The notes: generated from the sequence alone by a model not told the origin. Shown: positions 44,641 through 53,886, counted from the stretch's first letter. The stretch is 64,000 nt of DNA from Anaerobium acetethylicum (GCF_900096945.1 NZ_FMKA01000007.1:1-64000); one strand, 5' to 3'. A program made the numbers and translations.

Positions 44641-44799
44641 TTTCCCGAAATTCCTTTCACTTTTTGTTATATTATATCCTGATGAAGCAAAAAAATCACT
44701 GTTTTTTTATAAAACAGTGATTTTTTGTGTTTTTCATGCTGTTTTATCACAGCAATTATCGTTTTTCATTGAAATTCTCTCATTGTTACCAGCCCCGTT

Positions 44800-44843
44800 T
44801 GGTACCTGACACCATAAACTTTTGTTTATGGTGTCAGGTACCA
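44800..44843. repeat. GGTACC hairpin repeat, complete copy
   Basis: TGGTACCTGACACCA ... TGGTGTCAGGTACCA around AACTTTTGTT. Confidence 0.9.
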
Positions 44844-44850
44844 GCACTTA

Positions 44851-45000
44851 TTGGGCCGCGTACTTTGCGGCCTTACGTACCACTACGTCTTCATCTAAGC
44901 GAGAGCGCGCTGCGAATGAACATGTTTTGCATCACGTCCTCATTCCCGAAAGCTGTGCAAATTGACGAACACTATTTTGTAAATGGGCTTTTGACACTTC
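44851..45000 (+). repeat. Third dispersed repeat family, second copy
   Basis: GGGCCGCGTACTTTGCGGCC, then TACCACTACGTCTTCATCTA, ATGTTTTGCATCAC, GTGCAAATTGACGAA and GGGCTTTTGACACTTC, matching 36603-36748 read on the other strand. The left hairpin arm is shortened. It ends at the ROK gene stop. Confidence 0.8.
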
Positions 45001-45002
45001 AT

Positions 45003-46130
45003 TTACTTCAATTCCTCCATATATTTTTTCACAAAAGGAATCGCAGCTCCTATTCCAAGCGGCATAATTACACTTTTGCTGATTTTAATATACTGTTCGC
45101 GGGAAGGGAAAGCAGAGCACTGATATGCCAGTTCCTGAAGCTCCTGAACATCTTCCTCCGTCAGATATTTTGACAGGGTACCGCCCAGAACGACATCGCT
45201 GGTGATGAACATATGCAGATTGTCGATTGCGACCGCCAGATGTTCCAGATAAGCATGCCATCGCTTTTCGATTTTCTGATCCTTATTTCGCAGTTTCTGG
45301 AAAAAGATTTCCAGACTTTCTCCCGGCTTAAGGAGGGCATTGAGCGAACAGTAGGAATTGACGCATCCCTTTTTCCCGCAATAACAAGGGTGTCCGTTAG
45401 GAACCAGCGTCATATGCTCGAAAACGCCGCTTTTCAGTTCTCCTCCACGGAAGAATTCGCCATTGATGATGACTGCACCGCTCAAATTGTCCCGGATGTT
45501 AAAGAAAATCGCATTATCCAGCTCCGGATTCAGCCACAGTTCTTCGTTGGCGACCGACTCTGCATCATGATTAAAGGTACAGGGAAGATGAATTCTGGAT
45601 GTGAATTCACTGATCGTCAGGCCTGTGCAGTTCAATATTTTTCCGTATATGACCTCTTTACCATCAGCAGAAATAAGCCCCTGAAGCGCGATTCCCACTC
45701 CAAGAATATTATCCCGGGTCGTCTGCAGGCTTTCAATGAACCTGTTTACCGATTCGCAGACCGTATCATAATATTCCTTTGTATTAGAAAAAGGGTACTG
45801 GAATTTCTCAAATTTCAGCGTATCGGCATACAGATCGATCGCCACGATTTCATAGCGGTCGCTCAGCATTTCCAATCCAATGGCGATTTTTCCCAGGCTG
45901 TTGAAAATATATTTTTTCGCCTTTCTCCCGCCTGTCGATTCCACATTTCCCTTTTGATAGATTACATCAGCCTCCTGCCATTCTTTCAAAACCTGTGCCA
46001 CCGTCGGGCGGCTCAGATTCAAATCCTCCGAAATCATCTGGGGGGAAACCTCTTTATTTTTATAGATGTAATCTAGTATATTTTTCTTGTTTTTTTCTTT
46101 TAATACCGCAACGGTAAAATTCGTATCCAT
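45003..46130 (-). CDS. ROK-family transcriptional repressor
   Basis: 375 aa. N-terminal winged helix about 15-70 (KEVSPQMISEDLNLSRPTVAQVLKEWQEADVI). Then a ROK fold with the zinc-binding motif CYCGKKGCVNSYCS (HxxxxxxxxxCxCGxxGC pattern with H in EHMTLVPNGH) and GVGIALQGLI. The ATP motif of ROK kinases is not obvious, which fits a regulator of the XylR/NagC type. Start follows GGAGG. It lies downstream of the sugar importer on the same strand and is the likely regulator of the importer and the facing dehydrogenase operon. Confidence 0.9.
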   Translation of the reverse strand: MDTNFTVAVLKEKNKKNILDYIYKNKEVSPQMISEDLNLSRPTVAQVLKEWQEADVIYQKGNVESTGGRKAKKYIFNSLGKIAIGLEMLSDRYEIVAIDLYADTLKFEKFQYPFSNTKEYYDTVCESVNRFIESLQTTRDNILGVGIALQGLISADGKEVIYGKILNCTGLTISEFTSRIHLPCTFNHDAESVANEELWLNPELDNAIFFNIRDNLSGAVIINGEFFRGGELKSGVFEHMTLVPNGHPCYCGKKGCVNSYCSLNALLKPGESLEIFFQKLRNKDQKIEKRWHAYLEHLAVAIDNLHMFITSDVVLGGTLSKYLTEEDVQELQELAYQCSAFPSREQYIKISKSVIMPLGIGAAIPFVKKYMEELK

Positions 46131-46377
46131 ACCCCACCTCCAGAACTACTTTATCTGCTGATCTGCCACTTGGAAAACAGCTTCCTTTAAACTTTGATAA
46201 CTTCTATGATAACCTAGTGAATCCGTCTTTGTCCAGTCGGAAATCCCGCTGGCAGCTCCGGGCGTTTTCTTGTTACTGATTACAGAGTGAACAGTAACGT
46301 TTTCTTTCATCTTATTACGAAGATAAGGAAAGACGCACACCCAACATGTGCATCCCTCCTTACCTTCGTCAGATCGC

Positions 46378-46408
46378 AGCAGTTCAGGACTGCATCCTTG
46401 ATAGCTGC
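46378..46408. repeat. Dispersed repeat, GTAACTATTCAGGAC family
   Basis: GCAGTTCAGGACTGCATCCTTGATAGCTGC; mirror symmetry is partial. Confidence 0.65.
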
Positions 46409-46419
46409 GTCAAATTCTT

Positions 46420-46653
46420 TTATCTTGTCACTGTCTCTCCGATAGAAGCAATATCGCGATGAAACTGTTCATCCTCACTGACTACTAAAATTGGTTCCTG
46501 AAAATCCAACGCATACATGCCGATATAGCTTTTTGCATCAATAATGATGGTGCTGTCTGTATTGTGGAATGCCACGTCCGATGCACATTGTGTTGCCAGC
46601 CGCTGGATCTTCTGTAATTCATCAATGGTCCTGATCATTTTTTTCGTAACCAC
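46420..46653 (-). CDS. HPr-like protein without the active-site histidine, second type
   Basis: 77 aa; starts at GTG 46653 behind GGAGGG or at ATG 46638 behind AGGTGG. The central DAKSYIGMYAL corresponds to the Ser46 region of HPr, and the overall length and strand pattern fit HPr. The His15 region is replaced by DELQKIQRLATQC, so PTS phosphoryl transfer is not possible. It directly follows the substrate-binding protein gene of the RbsABC-type importer (about 40 bp), so a role linked to sugar or polyol uptake control is suggested. The related but distinct protein at 27641 follows a GH3/GT2 operon. Confidence 0.7.
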   Translation of the reverse strand: MVTKKMIRTIDELQKIQRLATQCASDVAFHNTDSTIIIDAKSYIGMYALDFQEPILVVSEDEQFHRDIASIGETVTR

Positions 46654-46691
46654 CTTTCATCCCTCCATCCTGTTCCGTTCCTGTCGGGACC

Positions 46692-47705
46692 TTATTTTAC
46701 CATGGTTGCAAAATCAAGTTCTTTGTCTGCATAATCAGCAACATTATCAGCATCAATAACTACTGTTCCCGCATCTACAAATTCTTCCACTTTTTCGCCT
46801 GCCATTATTTTGATCGCAGTATCCACTGCTGTCTGTCCCAGAAGAACAGGGTCATTAGAAGCAGTACATGCATATCCGCCTTCTTCAATTTTCAATACGG
46901 CTTCCATCAGTCCATCCACGCCGCATACAAGAACATCTGCGAATCCCTGTTCCGCGCAGACCTGAGCTGCTCCCAGAGCCATGTCATCGTTATGTCCGTA
47001 AATTGCAACTACATCTTTGTTTGCCTGTAATAAATCCTGTGTTGCAGGAATCGCTTTTGATCTGTCGTAATCACAATAGGAAGATTGTACGATTTTCAGG
47101 CCTGGTGCCTCTGCAATTGCTGCGTCGAAACCGTCTCTTCTGTTCATCATAGTCGTGGAGCCAGCAGTTCCCTGGATCTCCAGGATCGTTCCCTTTGCAG
47201 CATCTTTGCCGCCAAGGAGCTCAATCAGTCTTTCTCCTACAAGTCTGCCCATCTCTTTGTTATCTCTTCCGACCCAGGCATCATATCCTTTTTTTACATT
47301 CTTATCTACAGTAATGACAGGTATGCCTGCCTTGTTGCAGGCTTCAATTCCTGCCGAAGGACCATCTTCATTCACAGGATTAACCAGAAGCACATCAATT
47401 CCGCGTGAAATCAGATCCTGAATGTCTTTGTTCTGTTTTGCAACATCATTGTCCGCATTGAGAGAAATTACCTCAAGCCCTTTTTCCTTGCCATAATCCC
47501 CGATGATCGGAGTCATGTTCGCAAAGAACGGGGTGTCCTGTGAACAGTTAGAAAATCCAATGGTAAACGTATCCTTCGTTTCCTCTGCAGACTCATTCTG
47601 GGTAGTCGTGCCGGTAGCCTCTTTTTCCGTGGTACCTCCGCATCCTGCCAAAGAAACTGTAACTGCGACTGACATTGCAATTGCTGCTAGTTTTTTCATT
47701 TTCAT
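46692..47705 (-). CDS. RbsB-type sugar/polyol-binding lipoprotein
   Basis: 337 aa. Lipoprotein signal with lipobox LAGCGG, then a Thr/Glu-rich linker and a periplasmic-binding fold of the ribose/xylose class (TIGFSNCSQDTPFFANM, ISRGIDVLLVNPVNEDG, GNKAGIPVITVDKNV-like segment). It captures the substrate outside the membrane for the permease and ATPase encoded upstream. Start follows AAAGGAG. The ligand is likely a small sugar or sugar alcohol, judged by the facing catabolic operon. Confidence 0.9.
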   Translation of the reverse strand: MKMKKLAAIAMSVAVTVSLAGCGGTTEKEATGTTTQNESAEETKDTFTIGFSNCSQDTPFFANMTPIIGDYGKEKGLEVISLNADNDVAKQNKDIQDLISRGIDVLLVNPVNEDGPSAGIEACNKAGIPVITVDKNVKKGYDAWVGRDNKEMGRLVGERLIELLGGKDAAKGTILEIQGTAGSTTMMNRRDGFDAAIAEAPGLKIVQSSYCDYDRSKAIPATQDLLQANKDVVAIYGHNDDMALGAAQVCAEQGFADVLVCGVDGLMEAVLKIEEGGYACTASNDPVLLGQTAVDTAIKIMAGEKVEEFVDAGTVVIDADNVADYADKELDFATMVK

Positions 47706-47831
47706 CTTTTCATTCTCCTTTTCGTTTTGTGCACTGATCAGATTACCATGTGTACCTGTCAGCTTATGTAAAAGCCGTCAGCTTAGAATAGAAGCCGCCA
47801 CTTTTTCATTCATGAGGATCTGAACTATTAC

Positions 47832-48794
47832 TTATTTTCTTTCTTTTGCAACAAACCTGTTCAACAGAAGCGCGCAAATGATGATGATTCCCTTTGCTAT
47901 CCTCTGGTAATAGGATGGCAGCCCTACAAGATTGAAAATATTCGTTAATATCTGGAGCAGGAATACGCCTCCGAAGGTTCCCACAACGGAACCTGCGCCG
48001 CCGCTTAAGCTGGCGCCTCCGATTACGCTTGCTGCAATCGCATCCAGTTCATATCCGTTTCCTGCAGTTGGCTGTCCGGTGGACATCCAGGATGCTGTAA
48101 GAATACCGGCAAAACCTGCAAGCATTGCACTCAGCACGTAGGTAATCGTATAATTGCGCTTTGTCTTGATTCCCGAAAGCATGGCCGCTTCCCTGTTTCC
48201 GCCAATGGCAAACAGGCTGCGCCCGAACAGGGTATATTTTAAAACAAGGGCAAACGTGATCGTTAATATGATCCAGAAAACACCGCTTATGGCAACCGTA
48301 TCAAAAGCGAAGCCGCCGCCCATTACATGGAAGGCATCGCCCAGGCCAAACACCGGGTTTCCGCTTGTCGTAAGCAATGCCGCTCCTCTTGCGATTTCCA
48401 TCATCGCCAGTGAAGCGATGAAATCCGGCAGGTTGAATTTGGAGATCAGGAAACCGGTAATGAGACCCATGGCAACACTGACCGCAAGACCAAGCAGGCA
48501 TCCCAGAATGATTCCCGCCATGCTTCCCGACATGCGGTACACGAGCATGGAAGTGACCATGCCGGCGAATGCAAGTACAGATCCTACCGACAGGTCGATG
48601 CCGCCGATCAGGATTACAAGCGTCATTCCGATCGCCACAATACCCGGAATCGAAGCCTGCTGAAGCAGATTTAAAAAGTTATTCAGAGTCAGAAAACTTG
48701 GAGACAATATTGCAGAAATAATGATAAAAACAATTAACATAACAATCAGATTATACTTCTTCAGCACTGTGCTGATACTCATTTTACTTTCCAT
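47832..48794 (-). CDS. RbsC-type ABC transporter permease
   Basis: 320 aa with about nine to ten membrane helices and the BPD_transp_2 signature (IVAIGMTLVILIGGIDLSVGSV, then AIAASVIGGASLSGGAGSV near the C-terminus, the coupling region). Start codon overlaps the stop of the ATPase gene (TAATG), with GGGAGG upstream, so the two are translationally coupled. Forms the membrane channel of the importer. Confidence 0.93.
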   Translation of the reverse strand: MESKMSISTVLKKYNLIVMLIVFIIISAILSPSFLTLNNFLNLLQQASIPGIVAIGMTLVILIGGIDLSVGSVLAFAGMVTSMLVYRMSGSMAGIILGCLLGLAVSVAMGLITGFLISKFNLPDFIASLAMMEIARGAALLTTSGNPVFGLGDAFHVMGGGFAFDTVAISGVFWIILTITFALVLKYTLFGRSLFAIGGNREAAMLSGIKTKRNYTITYVLSAMLAGFAGILTASWMSTGQPTAGNGYELDAIAASVIGGASLSGGAGSVVGTFGGVFLLQILTNIFNLVGLPSYYQRIAKGIIIICALLLNRFVAKERK

Positions 48795-50299
48795 TAGGCA
48801 ATCCTCCCTACCACTGATGCATGCAGAATCTGGTCCGAATTGAAGCTCGCTTTATTCGAGGACATGATCTGTTTTCCGTCATACATGACATGAATGTTAT
48901 CGCTTATCCTAAGCAGTTCCTGTAATTCCGAAGATACCACGATCACGCTTTTTCCCATATTTGTCATCTCGCGGATCAGTTTATAGATTTCTTCTTTTGC
49001 CATAACATCGATACCCTGAGTTGGCTCATCCAGCAGAAGGATATCGCAATCCTGCATCATCCATTTTGCCAGGATTACCTTCTGCTGATTTCCTCCAGAC
49101 AGGTTCTGGGTAATCGTATTGACAGAGGGCGTCTTCACGTTGAGCATTTCTTTATAGTTCTTACATTCTTCATTGATATCCTTATATTGTATGATTCCAT
49201 TCTTTTTGAACTTCGATAACGCCACCATGGACATGTTTTCCCATACAGGGAGCATCAGCACCAGTCCCTGGGTCTTCCTGCTCTCAGGCGCCAGTCCGAT
49301 CTTATGTCCAATCGCGTCCTGGGTATCCTTGATATTCACTTTTTCCCCTTGCAGGTACATTTCCCCGCCAGTTATGGGCGCCAGTCCGAAAATCGACTGC
49401 AGGATCTCTGTCCTGCCGGCCCCGACCAGGCCGTAGAGTCCAAGTACCTCTCCTTTATGCAGAGCCAGGTTGATATTCGAGACTTTATAGTTGCTCATAT
49501 CCTTCAGCTCCAGGACCACTTCCTCCGAAACCTTGTGTACTTCCGTCTCTTCTGTCTCGATCTGGGAAATGGTAATTCCTGTCATATATTCTACCAGCGA
49601 ATTTTCGTTTAGCTCGTCCGTTCTCTTGCATACGACGAATTTTCCATCCTTGAGAACTGTGATCCGGTTTCCTACTATAAAAAGCTCCTCCAGATGATGG
49701 GAAATATAGATGATCGTGATTCCCTTTTCCTTCAGATCCTTGATTACCTTGACGAGGATTTCAAATTCCGACTGGGACAGGGTAGATGACGGTTCATCCA
49801 TAACGATGAGCTTTGCGTCACATGCCAGTGCCTTCATGATTTCCGTCAGCTGCCGCTGCCCGATGTTCAATGACGAAACCTTTGCCCGGGCATTGATTTT
49901 GATATTCAGGTTGTCTGCAAGCTTCTGCGTGTTGTCATACACTTTTTTCCAGTCCACCGCGCCTGCCGCCGTCTTTGGAAAATTGTTAACGTAGACATTT
50001 TCGCCGACCGTCAGATCATTAAAGAGGGACAGTTCCTGATAAATAACAGAAATGCCTTCTTTCCTGCGTTCCTGGGTTCCATGTGGCTTTAAAACTTTTC
50101 CATCAAATAAAATTTCTCCCTCATCTTCCGTATAGGCACCAGACAAAATTTTCATTAATGTAGATTTCCCTGCACCGTTGGCGCCGATCAGGCAGTGTAC
50201 TTCTCCCTTTTTGACATTGAAGTCAACACCGTCAAGCGCTTTTACTCCGGGGAATATCTTACTGATTTTTTTCATTTCCAGAATATTATCACTTTGCAA
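48794..50299 (-). CDS. RbsA-type sugar ABC transporter ATPase (two nucleotide-binding domains)
   Basis: About 501 aa begun at TTG 50299, which has GGAGG at good spacing; the upstream ATG frame has no ribosome site. Two ABC domains: the first has Walker A GANGAGKSTLMK, signature LNIGQRQLTEI and Walker B LIVMDEPSST; the second has a degenerate Walker A (GLVGAGRTEILQ), signature LSGGNQQKVIL and Walker B ILLLDEPTQG, as usual for RbsA/XylG/MglA. First gene of the importer operon, with a consensus promoter at 50376-50404. Confidence 0.93.
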   Translation of the reverse strand: MQSDNILEMKKISKIFPGVKALDGVDFNVKKGEVHCLIGANGAGKSTLMKILSGAYTEDEGEILFDGKVLKPHGTQERRKEGISVIYQELSLFNDLTVGENVYVNNFPKTAAGAVDWKKVYDNTQKLADNLNIKINARAKVSSLNIGQRQLTEIMKALACDAKLIVMDEPSSTLSQSEFEILVKVIKDLKEKGITIIYISHHLEELFIVGNRITVLKDGKFVVCKRTDELNENSLVEYMTGITISQIETEETEVHKVSEEVVLELKDMSNYKVSNINLALHKGEVLGLYGLVGAGRTEILQSIFGLAPITGGEMYLQGEKVNIKDTQDAIGHKIGLAPESRKTQGLVLMLPVWENMSMVALSKFKKNGIIQYKDINEECKNYKEMLNVKTPSVNTITQNLSGGNQQKVILAKWMMQDCDILLLDEPTQGIDVMAKEEIYKLIREMTNMGKSVIVVSSELQELLRISDNIHVMYDGKQIMSSNKASFNSDQILHASVVGRIA

Positions 50300-50364
50300 T
50301 ATAATACCTCCGTTTCTGTTAAGCCTCATTACATTTCTGTTAAACCGAATTACTTTTGTTAGAT

Positions 50365-50404
50365 TGATTTACTCAAGTATACTTTCTTTATCCAAATGTG
50401 TCAA
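50365..50404 (-). promoter_or_regulatory. Promoter and operator-like motif of the RbsABC operon
   Basis: On the minus strand TTGACA (50399-50404), 17-bp spacer, TATACT (50376-50381). The -10 runs into ACTTGAGTAAATC, which resembles ACTTAAGTAAAC at the facing promoter. A shared operator for the ROK repressor is inferred. Confidence 0.75.
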
Positions 50405-50715
50405 TTGACCATTTATCACATATTTATTTTTGTTTTTTTATGCTATTTTACCATGTTTACTTGTTCGTTTATGTTTTAACCTGTTATATATTTGTCAATG
50501 TTTCATCCTTTTCACCTGTTTTTTGCAACTTTTCAACACCTTCCCCAAGCTGGGGAGTCTGTCATTTGCACTCTGACAGCAGTTTCTTCTATATAAGCGT
50601 CTTCTCCCTGCATGATTTCCTCACAGCATTTCGTCGCCCATATCCCGCTCTATTGTGCCTGATCCCGAAGAATTATACACGATTTTTGTATGTTTTATTT
50701 GTGTAACATTAACAA

Positions 50716-50759
50716 TTGACTAAAAAACATTTTGAAGTTAAACTTACACTTAAGTAAAC
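50716..50759 (+). promoter_or_regulatory. Promoter and operator-like motif of the dehydrogenase operon
   Basis: TTGACT (50716-50721), 17-bp spacer, TAAACT (50739-50744). ACTTAAGTAAAC (50748-50759) follows the -10 and matches ACTTGAGTAAATC on the facing promoter. ACTTAAGT is palindromic. Confidence 0.65.
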
Positions 50760-50845
50760 AACATTTACATAACTTTCATCTGACGCGCGTATTTTAAAAC
50801 CAAGTTCACTTAAAATTCTATTGAAAGAAAAAGGAGACCAACACT

Positions 50846-51946
50846 ATGAGTACTTTACCAAAAAAAATGAAAGCAATTATTGCCTACGCACCTGGAGACT
50901 ATCGCTTTGAAATAGTGGATACGCCAAGGGCCGGAGACGGAGAAATGATCCTGAAAGTAGAAGCATGCGGCGTCTGTGCCGGAGACACAAAAGCCTTTGC
51001 AGGAGCCGAGAGCTTCTGGGGCGGCGACGGACAGCCCCCTTACATAAAAGCACCTATGATCCCGGGACATGAATTTGTAGGTACCGTAGTAGAACTCGGA
51101 CCAAACGTAAAAGGAAGCTGGAAACTGGGCGACCGCATCTGCCCAGAGCAGATCGTTCCATGCGGAGAGTGCATGTTCTGCAAAACAGGACGCCACTGGA
51201 TGTGCGAGAAGCACGATCTGTTCGGATTCCAGAAGAACGTAAACGGCGGCATGGCTGAATACGTAAAATTGACAAAAGAAGCCCTTCCTTATCTCGTACC
51301 TGCAGATATGCCGATCGAACAGGCCGCTTTGATCGAACCATATGCCTGCTCCTTCCACTGCGTGGAACGCGCGCAGATCACAACCAGAGACTTCGTTGTA
51401 CAGTCCGGCGTTGGAACGCTTGGACTCGGCATGGTAGGCGCGATCAAGCAGGCCAACCCAAAATGCCTGGTCGTACTTGATATGAACGACGAACGTCTTG
51501 CGAAAGCCAAAGAGTTTGGCGCAGACATCGTTATGAACCCTGCAAAGGAAGACGTCGTTGCTAAAATCAAGGAAATGACCGGCGGATACGGCTGCGACAT
51601 CTATATAGAAGCAACCGGACATCCATCAAGCGTGATCCAGGGCCTTCAGGCAATCCGTAAAATGGGGCGTTTTGTTGAATTCTCCGTTTTCGGCCAGGAA
51701 GTAACCTGCGACTGGTCCATCATTTCCGACCGTAAAGAACTGGATCTGCTGGGTGCCCACCTGAGTCCTTTCTGTTATGACACTGTAATCGAATGGATCG
51801 GCAACGGCAAACTTCCAACCGAAAACGTGGTCACAAATAAATTCGCACTAGAAGACTGGGAAAAAGCTTTCGAAATTGCCAAGACAGGTGCAGACGGCGC
51901 ACTCAAGGTAATCATGGTGCCGGACATGCTTCCAGAAAGCAAGTAA
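50846..51946 (+). CDS. Zinc-dependent medium-chain dehydrogenase (erythritol/threitol dehydrogenase-like)
   Basis: 366 aa. Catalytic zinc ligands: Cys in ACGVCAGD and the GHEFVG histidine-glutamate. Structural zinc site CGECMFCKTGRHWMC. Cofactor fold with GVGTLGLGMVGAIKQ; the acidic residue after the next strand (VLDMNDER) favours NAD over NADP. The extended N-terminal part and overall sequence fit sugar-alcohol dehydrogenases such as the erythritol/L-threitol group. It would oxidise the imported polyol to a ketose for the downstream DhaK/DhaL kinase. Start follows AAAGGAG. First gene of the plus-strand operon. Confidence 0.85.
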   Translation: MSTLPKKMKAIIAYAPGDYRFEIVDTPRAGDGEMILKVEACGVCAGDTKAFAGAESFWGGDGQPPYIKAPMIPGHEFVGTVVELGPNVKGSWKLGDRICPEQIVPCGECMFCKTGRHWMCEKHDLFGFQKNVNGGMAEYVKLTKEALPYLVPADMPIEQAALIEPYACSFHCVERAQITTRDFVVQSGVGTLGLGMVGAIKQANPKCLVVLDMNDERLAKAKEFGADIVMNPAKEDVVAKIKEMTGGYGCDIYIEATGHPSSVIQGLQAIRKMGRFVEFSVFGQEVTCDWSIISDRKELDLLGAHLSPFCYDTVIEWIGNGKLPTENVVTNKFALEDWEKAFEIAKTGADGALKVIMVPDMLPESK

Positions 51947-52044
51947 CCCGAAAACAGAGTGTGTGTGCAGCTGTTCAGGACTGGGATTCTGAACAGACAC
52001 GAGAATTGATACGCCTGGCTAAAACGGCGGGAATGGAGAAAAAA

Positions 52045-53040
52045 ATGCAGAGAATATTTAATGATGCAGATGATATAGTAGATGAAATGCTGAAAGGGTT
52101 TCTAAAAACCCATAGCGATATAGTCGTAAAGACAGACAACCCTCGTGTAGTCAGAGCCGTAAAGGCTCCTGTCGACCGGGTCGGAGTGGTAACAGGCGGC
52201 GGATCAGGCCACAAGCCTGCATTTATCGGATATGTAGGAGAAAACTTATGTGACGCGGTGGCAGTCGGCGAAATCTGCTCCTCTCCTACTGCGGCAGCAT
52301 TCCTGGATGCATTCAAGGCGGCTGACGGCGGAAAAGGCGTTGCCTGCTTATACGGAAACTATTCAGGCGACAACATGAACGTGAAGATGGCTGTTAAAAT
52401 GGCGAAAAAAGCCGGACTTGAAGTAAAGACCGTAGTAGCCAATGACGACGTTGCCTCAGCGCCAAAGGACCAGCGCGAAAAACGCCGCGGCGTTGCAGGA
52501 GAAGTGCTGATGTGGAAAGTCGGAGGCGCGAAAGCAGCCAAAGGCGCAACCCTGGATGAAGTGATCGCAGCAGCCCAGAAAGCGATTGACAATACAAGAA
52601 GCGTAGGAATCGGCCTCACGCCATGTACGCTCCCAGCAGTAGGACACCCGAACTTCGAGATCAAAGACGGAACCATGGAAGTGGGAATCGGACACCACGG
52701 AGAACCAGGAATCGAAGTGTGCGCACTGGAAACAGCTGCCCAGATGGCAAAGAGGATGGTGGACGTAGTAGTGCCGGATTATCCTTTCGTGGCAGGTGAT
52801 GAAGTAGTCGTGCTGGTTTCAGGACTCGGCGCTACACCGATCATGGAATTATACGTGCTCTACGATGAAATCGACAGGCTCCTGACAGAAAAGGGAATCA
52901 AAACGCACCGCTCCTATGTCGGAAACTATTTCACATCACTTGAAATGATGGGTGCAACTCTTACCATGATGAAGGTCGATGAGGAACTGAAGGAACTGAT
53001 CGATCTGCCTGCAAACAGTATGGGATTGAAACAATTCTAG
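52045..53040 (+). CDS. DhaK-type subunit of ketose (dihydroxyacetone/erythrulose) kinase
   Basis: 331 aa, start at MQRIFNDADDIVDEML as in the family, with GGAG before it. Substrate-binding domain: GGGSGHKPAF (usually GHEPAH; the changed residues are in the sugar pocket), YGNYSGDNMNVKMA with the conserved Asp, and GIGHHGEPG with the His that covalently binds the ketose. The ATP-binding half is a separate protein (53245). Partner dehydrogenase and RpiB-type isomerase suggest a four-carbon ketose such as erythrulose rather than dihydroxyacetone. A longer frame from 51961 runs through a dispersed repeat and is not used. Confidence 0.88.
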   Translation: MQRIFNDADDIVDEMLKGFLKTHSDIVVKTDNPRVVRAVKAPVDRVGVVTGGGSGHKPAFIGYVGENLCDAVAVGEICSSPTAAAFLDAFKAADGGKGVACLYGNYSGDNMNVKMAVKMAKKAGLEVKTVVANDDVASAPKDQREKRRGVAGEVLMWKVGGAKAAKGATLDEVIAAAQKAIDNTRSVGIGLTPCTLPAVGHPNFEIKDGTMEVGIGHHGEPGIEVCALETAAQMAKRMVDVVVPDYPFVAGDEVVVLVSGLGATPIMELYVLYDEIDRLLTEKGIKTHRSYVGNYFTSLEMMGATLTMMKVDEELKELIDLPANSMGLKQF

Positions 53041-53244
53041 AACAAAATACCGCGAAATGGTAATCAGGTTATGCGCAGGCAGCTTATGCGAGTTGCGCAT
53101 AACCATTTTGACAGGGCGTATAGGTACATAAATAAGGGTGTAACTGATAAAAAAATTTTAGCAGCTGTTCAAGTATCCAGTTTCGCAAGGATGCACTCCT
53201 GAATAGTTACTAGTTTGAATCATATAGAGAAAGAGGTAATCGCT
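53041..53244. repeat. Intergenic inverted repeat between dhaK and dhaL genes
   Basis: GGTTATGCGCA (53067-53077) and TGCGCATAACC (53094-53104) are a perfect 11-bp inverted repeat, related to GGTTATGCGCAACCCGCTTATGC at 55986-56008. A GTAACTATTCAGGAC-family repeat follows at 53161-53211. The long gap inside an operon is probably due to these insertions. Confidence 0.7.
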
Positions 53245-53886
53245 ATGAGTACATTCAAAAATGCAGATGGAAAAAAAATATTGCTTAAAATGGTAAAAGC
53301 AATCCAGGACAATAAGGCATACCTTGGAGAAGTCGACGGCCTGATCGGTGACGGAGACCATGGAATGAACATGAATAAGGGCTTTTCAGTATTCGAAAGC
53401 CGTTTTGCGGACAAGGAATTTTCCTTTACCGAAGGCCTGGAAGAACTGGGAATGATCCTGCTGAACGAAATCGGCGGATCCATGGGACCGATCTACGGAA
53501 CCATCCTGATGGAAATGGCAGAAGCAGGCGAAGACCTTGAAGAGATTTCCCTTGCAGACTTCGGAAATATGCTTTCGGCAGGACTCACAGGCCTCTGCGG
53601 AATCGTAGATGCAAAAGTGGGCGACAAGACCCTTGTAGATGCACTTTCCCCTGCAGCAGACGTCATCAGATCTTCTGCCGCCGAAGGAAAAGACTACAGG
53701 GAAGCACTTCCTGCAATGAAGAAGGCAGCCGAAGCCGGAAGAGACTCGACCAAAGACATGGTGGCAAAATTCGGCCGTTCCAGCCGTTTAGGCGAACGAT
53801 CGAGAGGCGTGCTCGATGCAGGTGCAACGTCATGCAGCATCATCCTTACTGCTATGGCAGATGGGATCGAAGAAGTCATCGCATAA
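53245..53886 (+). CDS. DhaL-type ATP-binding subunit of ketose kinase
   Basis: 213 aa. Mg-ADP motif GDGDHGMNMNKGF with the three Asp/His positions kept, GGSMGPIYGTILM, and helical-barrel repeats typical of DhaL (GDKTLVDALSPAADVIR, GRSSRLGERSRGVLDAGATS). Start at MSTFKNADG behind AGAGG. Forms the kinase together with the DhaK-type protein. Whether ATP or a PTS phosphodonor (DhaM) is used cannot be told, but no DhaM is present, which favours ATP. Confidence 0.88.
   Translation: MSTFKNADGKKILLKMVKAIQDNKAYLGEVDGLIGDGDHGMNMNKGFSVFESRFADKEFSFTEGLEELGMILLNEIGGSMGPIYGTILMEMAEAGEDLEEISLADFGNMLSAGLTGLCGIVDAKVGDKTLVDALSPAADVIRSSAAEGKDYREALPAMKKAAEAGRDSTKDMVAKFGRSSRLGERSRGVLDAGATSCSIILTAMADGIEEVIA

Larger units (their letters stand above)
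50300..50845. other. Divergent control region between importer and dehydrogenase operons
   Basis: 546 bp without a supported gene; the small frame in the middle is Phe/Tyr-rich and lacks a ribosome site. It contains two facing promoters with a shared operator-like motif and a small hairpin CCCCAAGCTGGGG near 50545. Confidence 0.7.

Noticed and set aside
46146-46340. 64-codon minus-strand frame between the ROK and HPr-like genes
   Set aside because: Composition and lack of a clear ribosome site argue against a gene; no family resemblance.
50398-50706. 102-codon plus-strand frame in the divergent promoter region
   Set aside because: Phe/Tyr/Cys-rich AT-driven frame without ribosome site, lying between two promoters.
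51961-52044. N-terminal extension of the DhaK-type protein
   Set aside because: It translates a dispersed repeat; the family start MQRIFND has its own GGAG.
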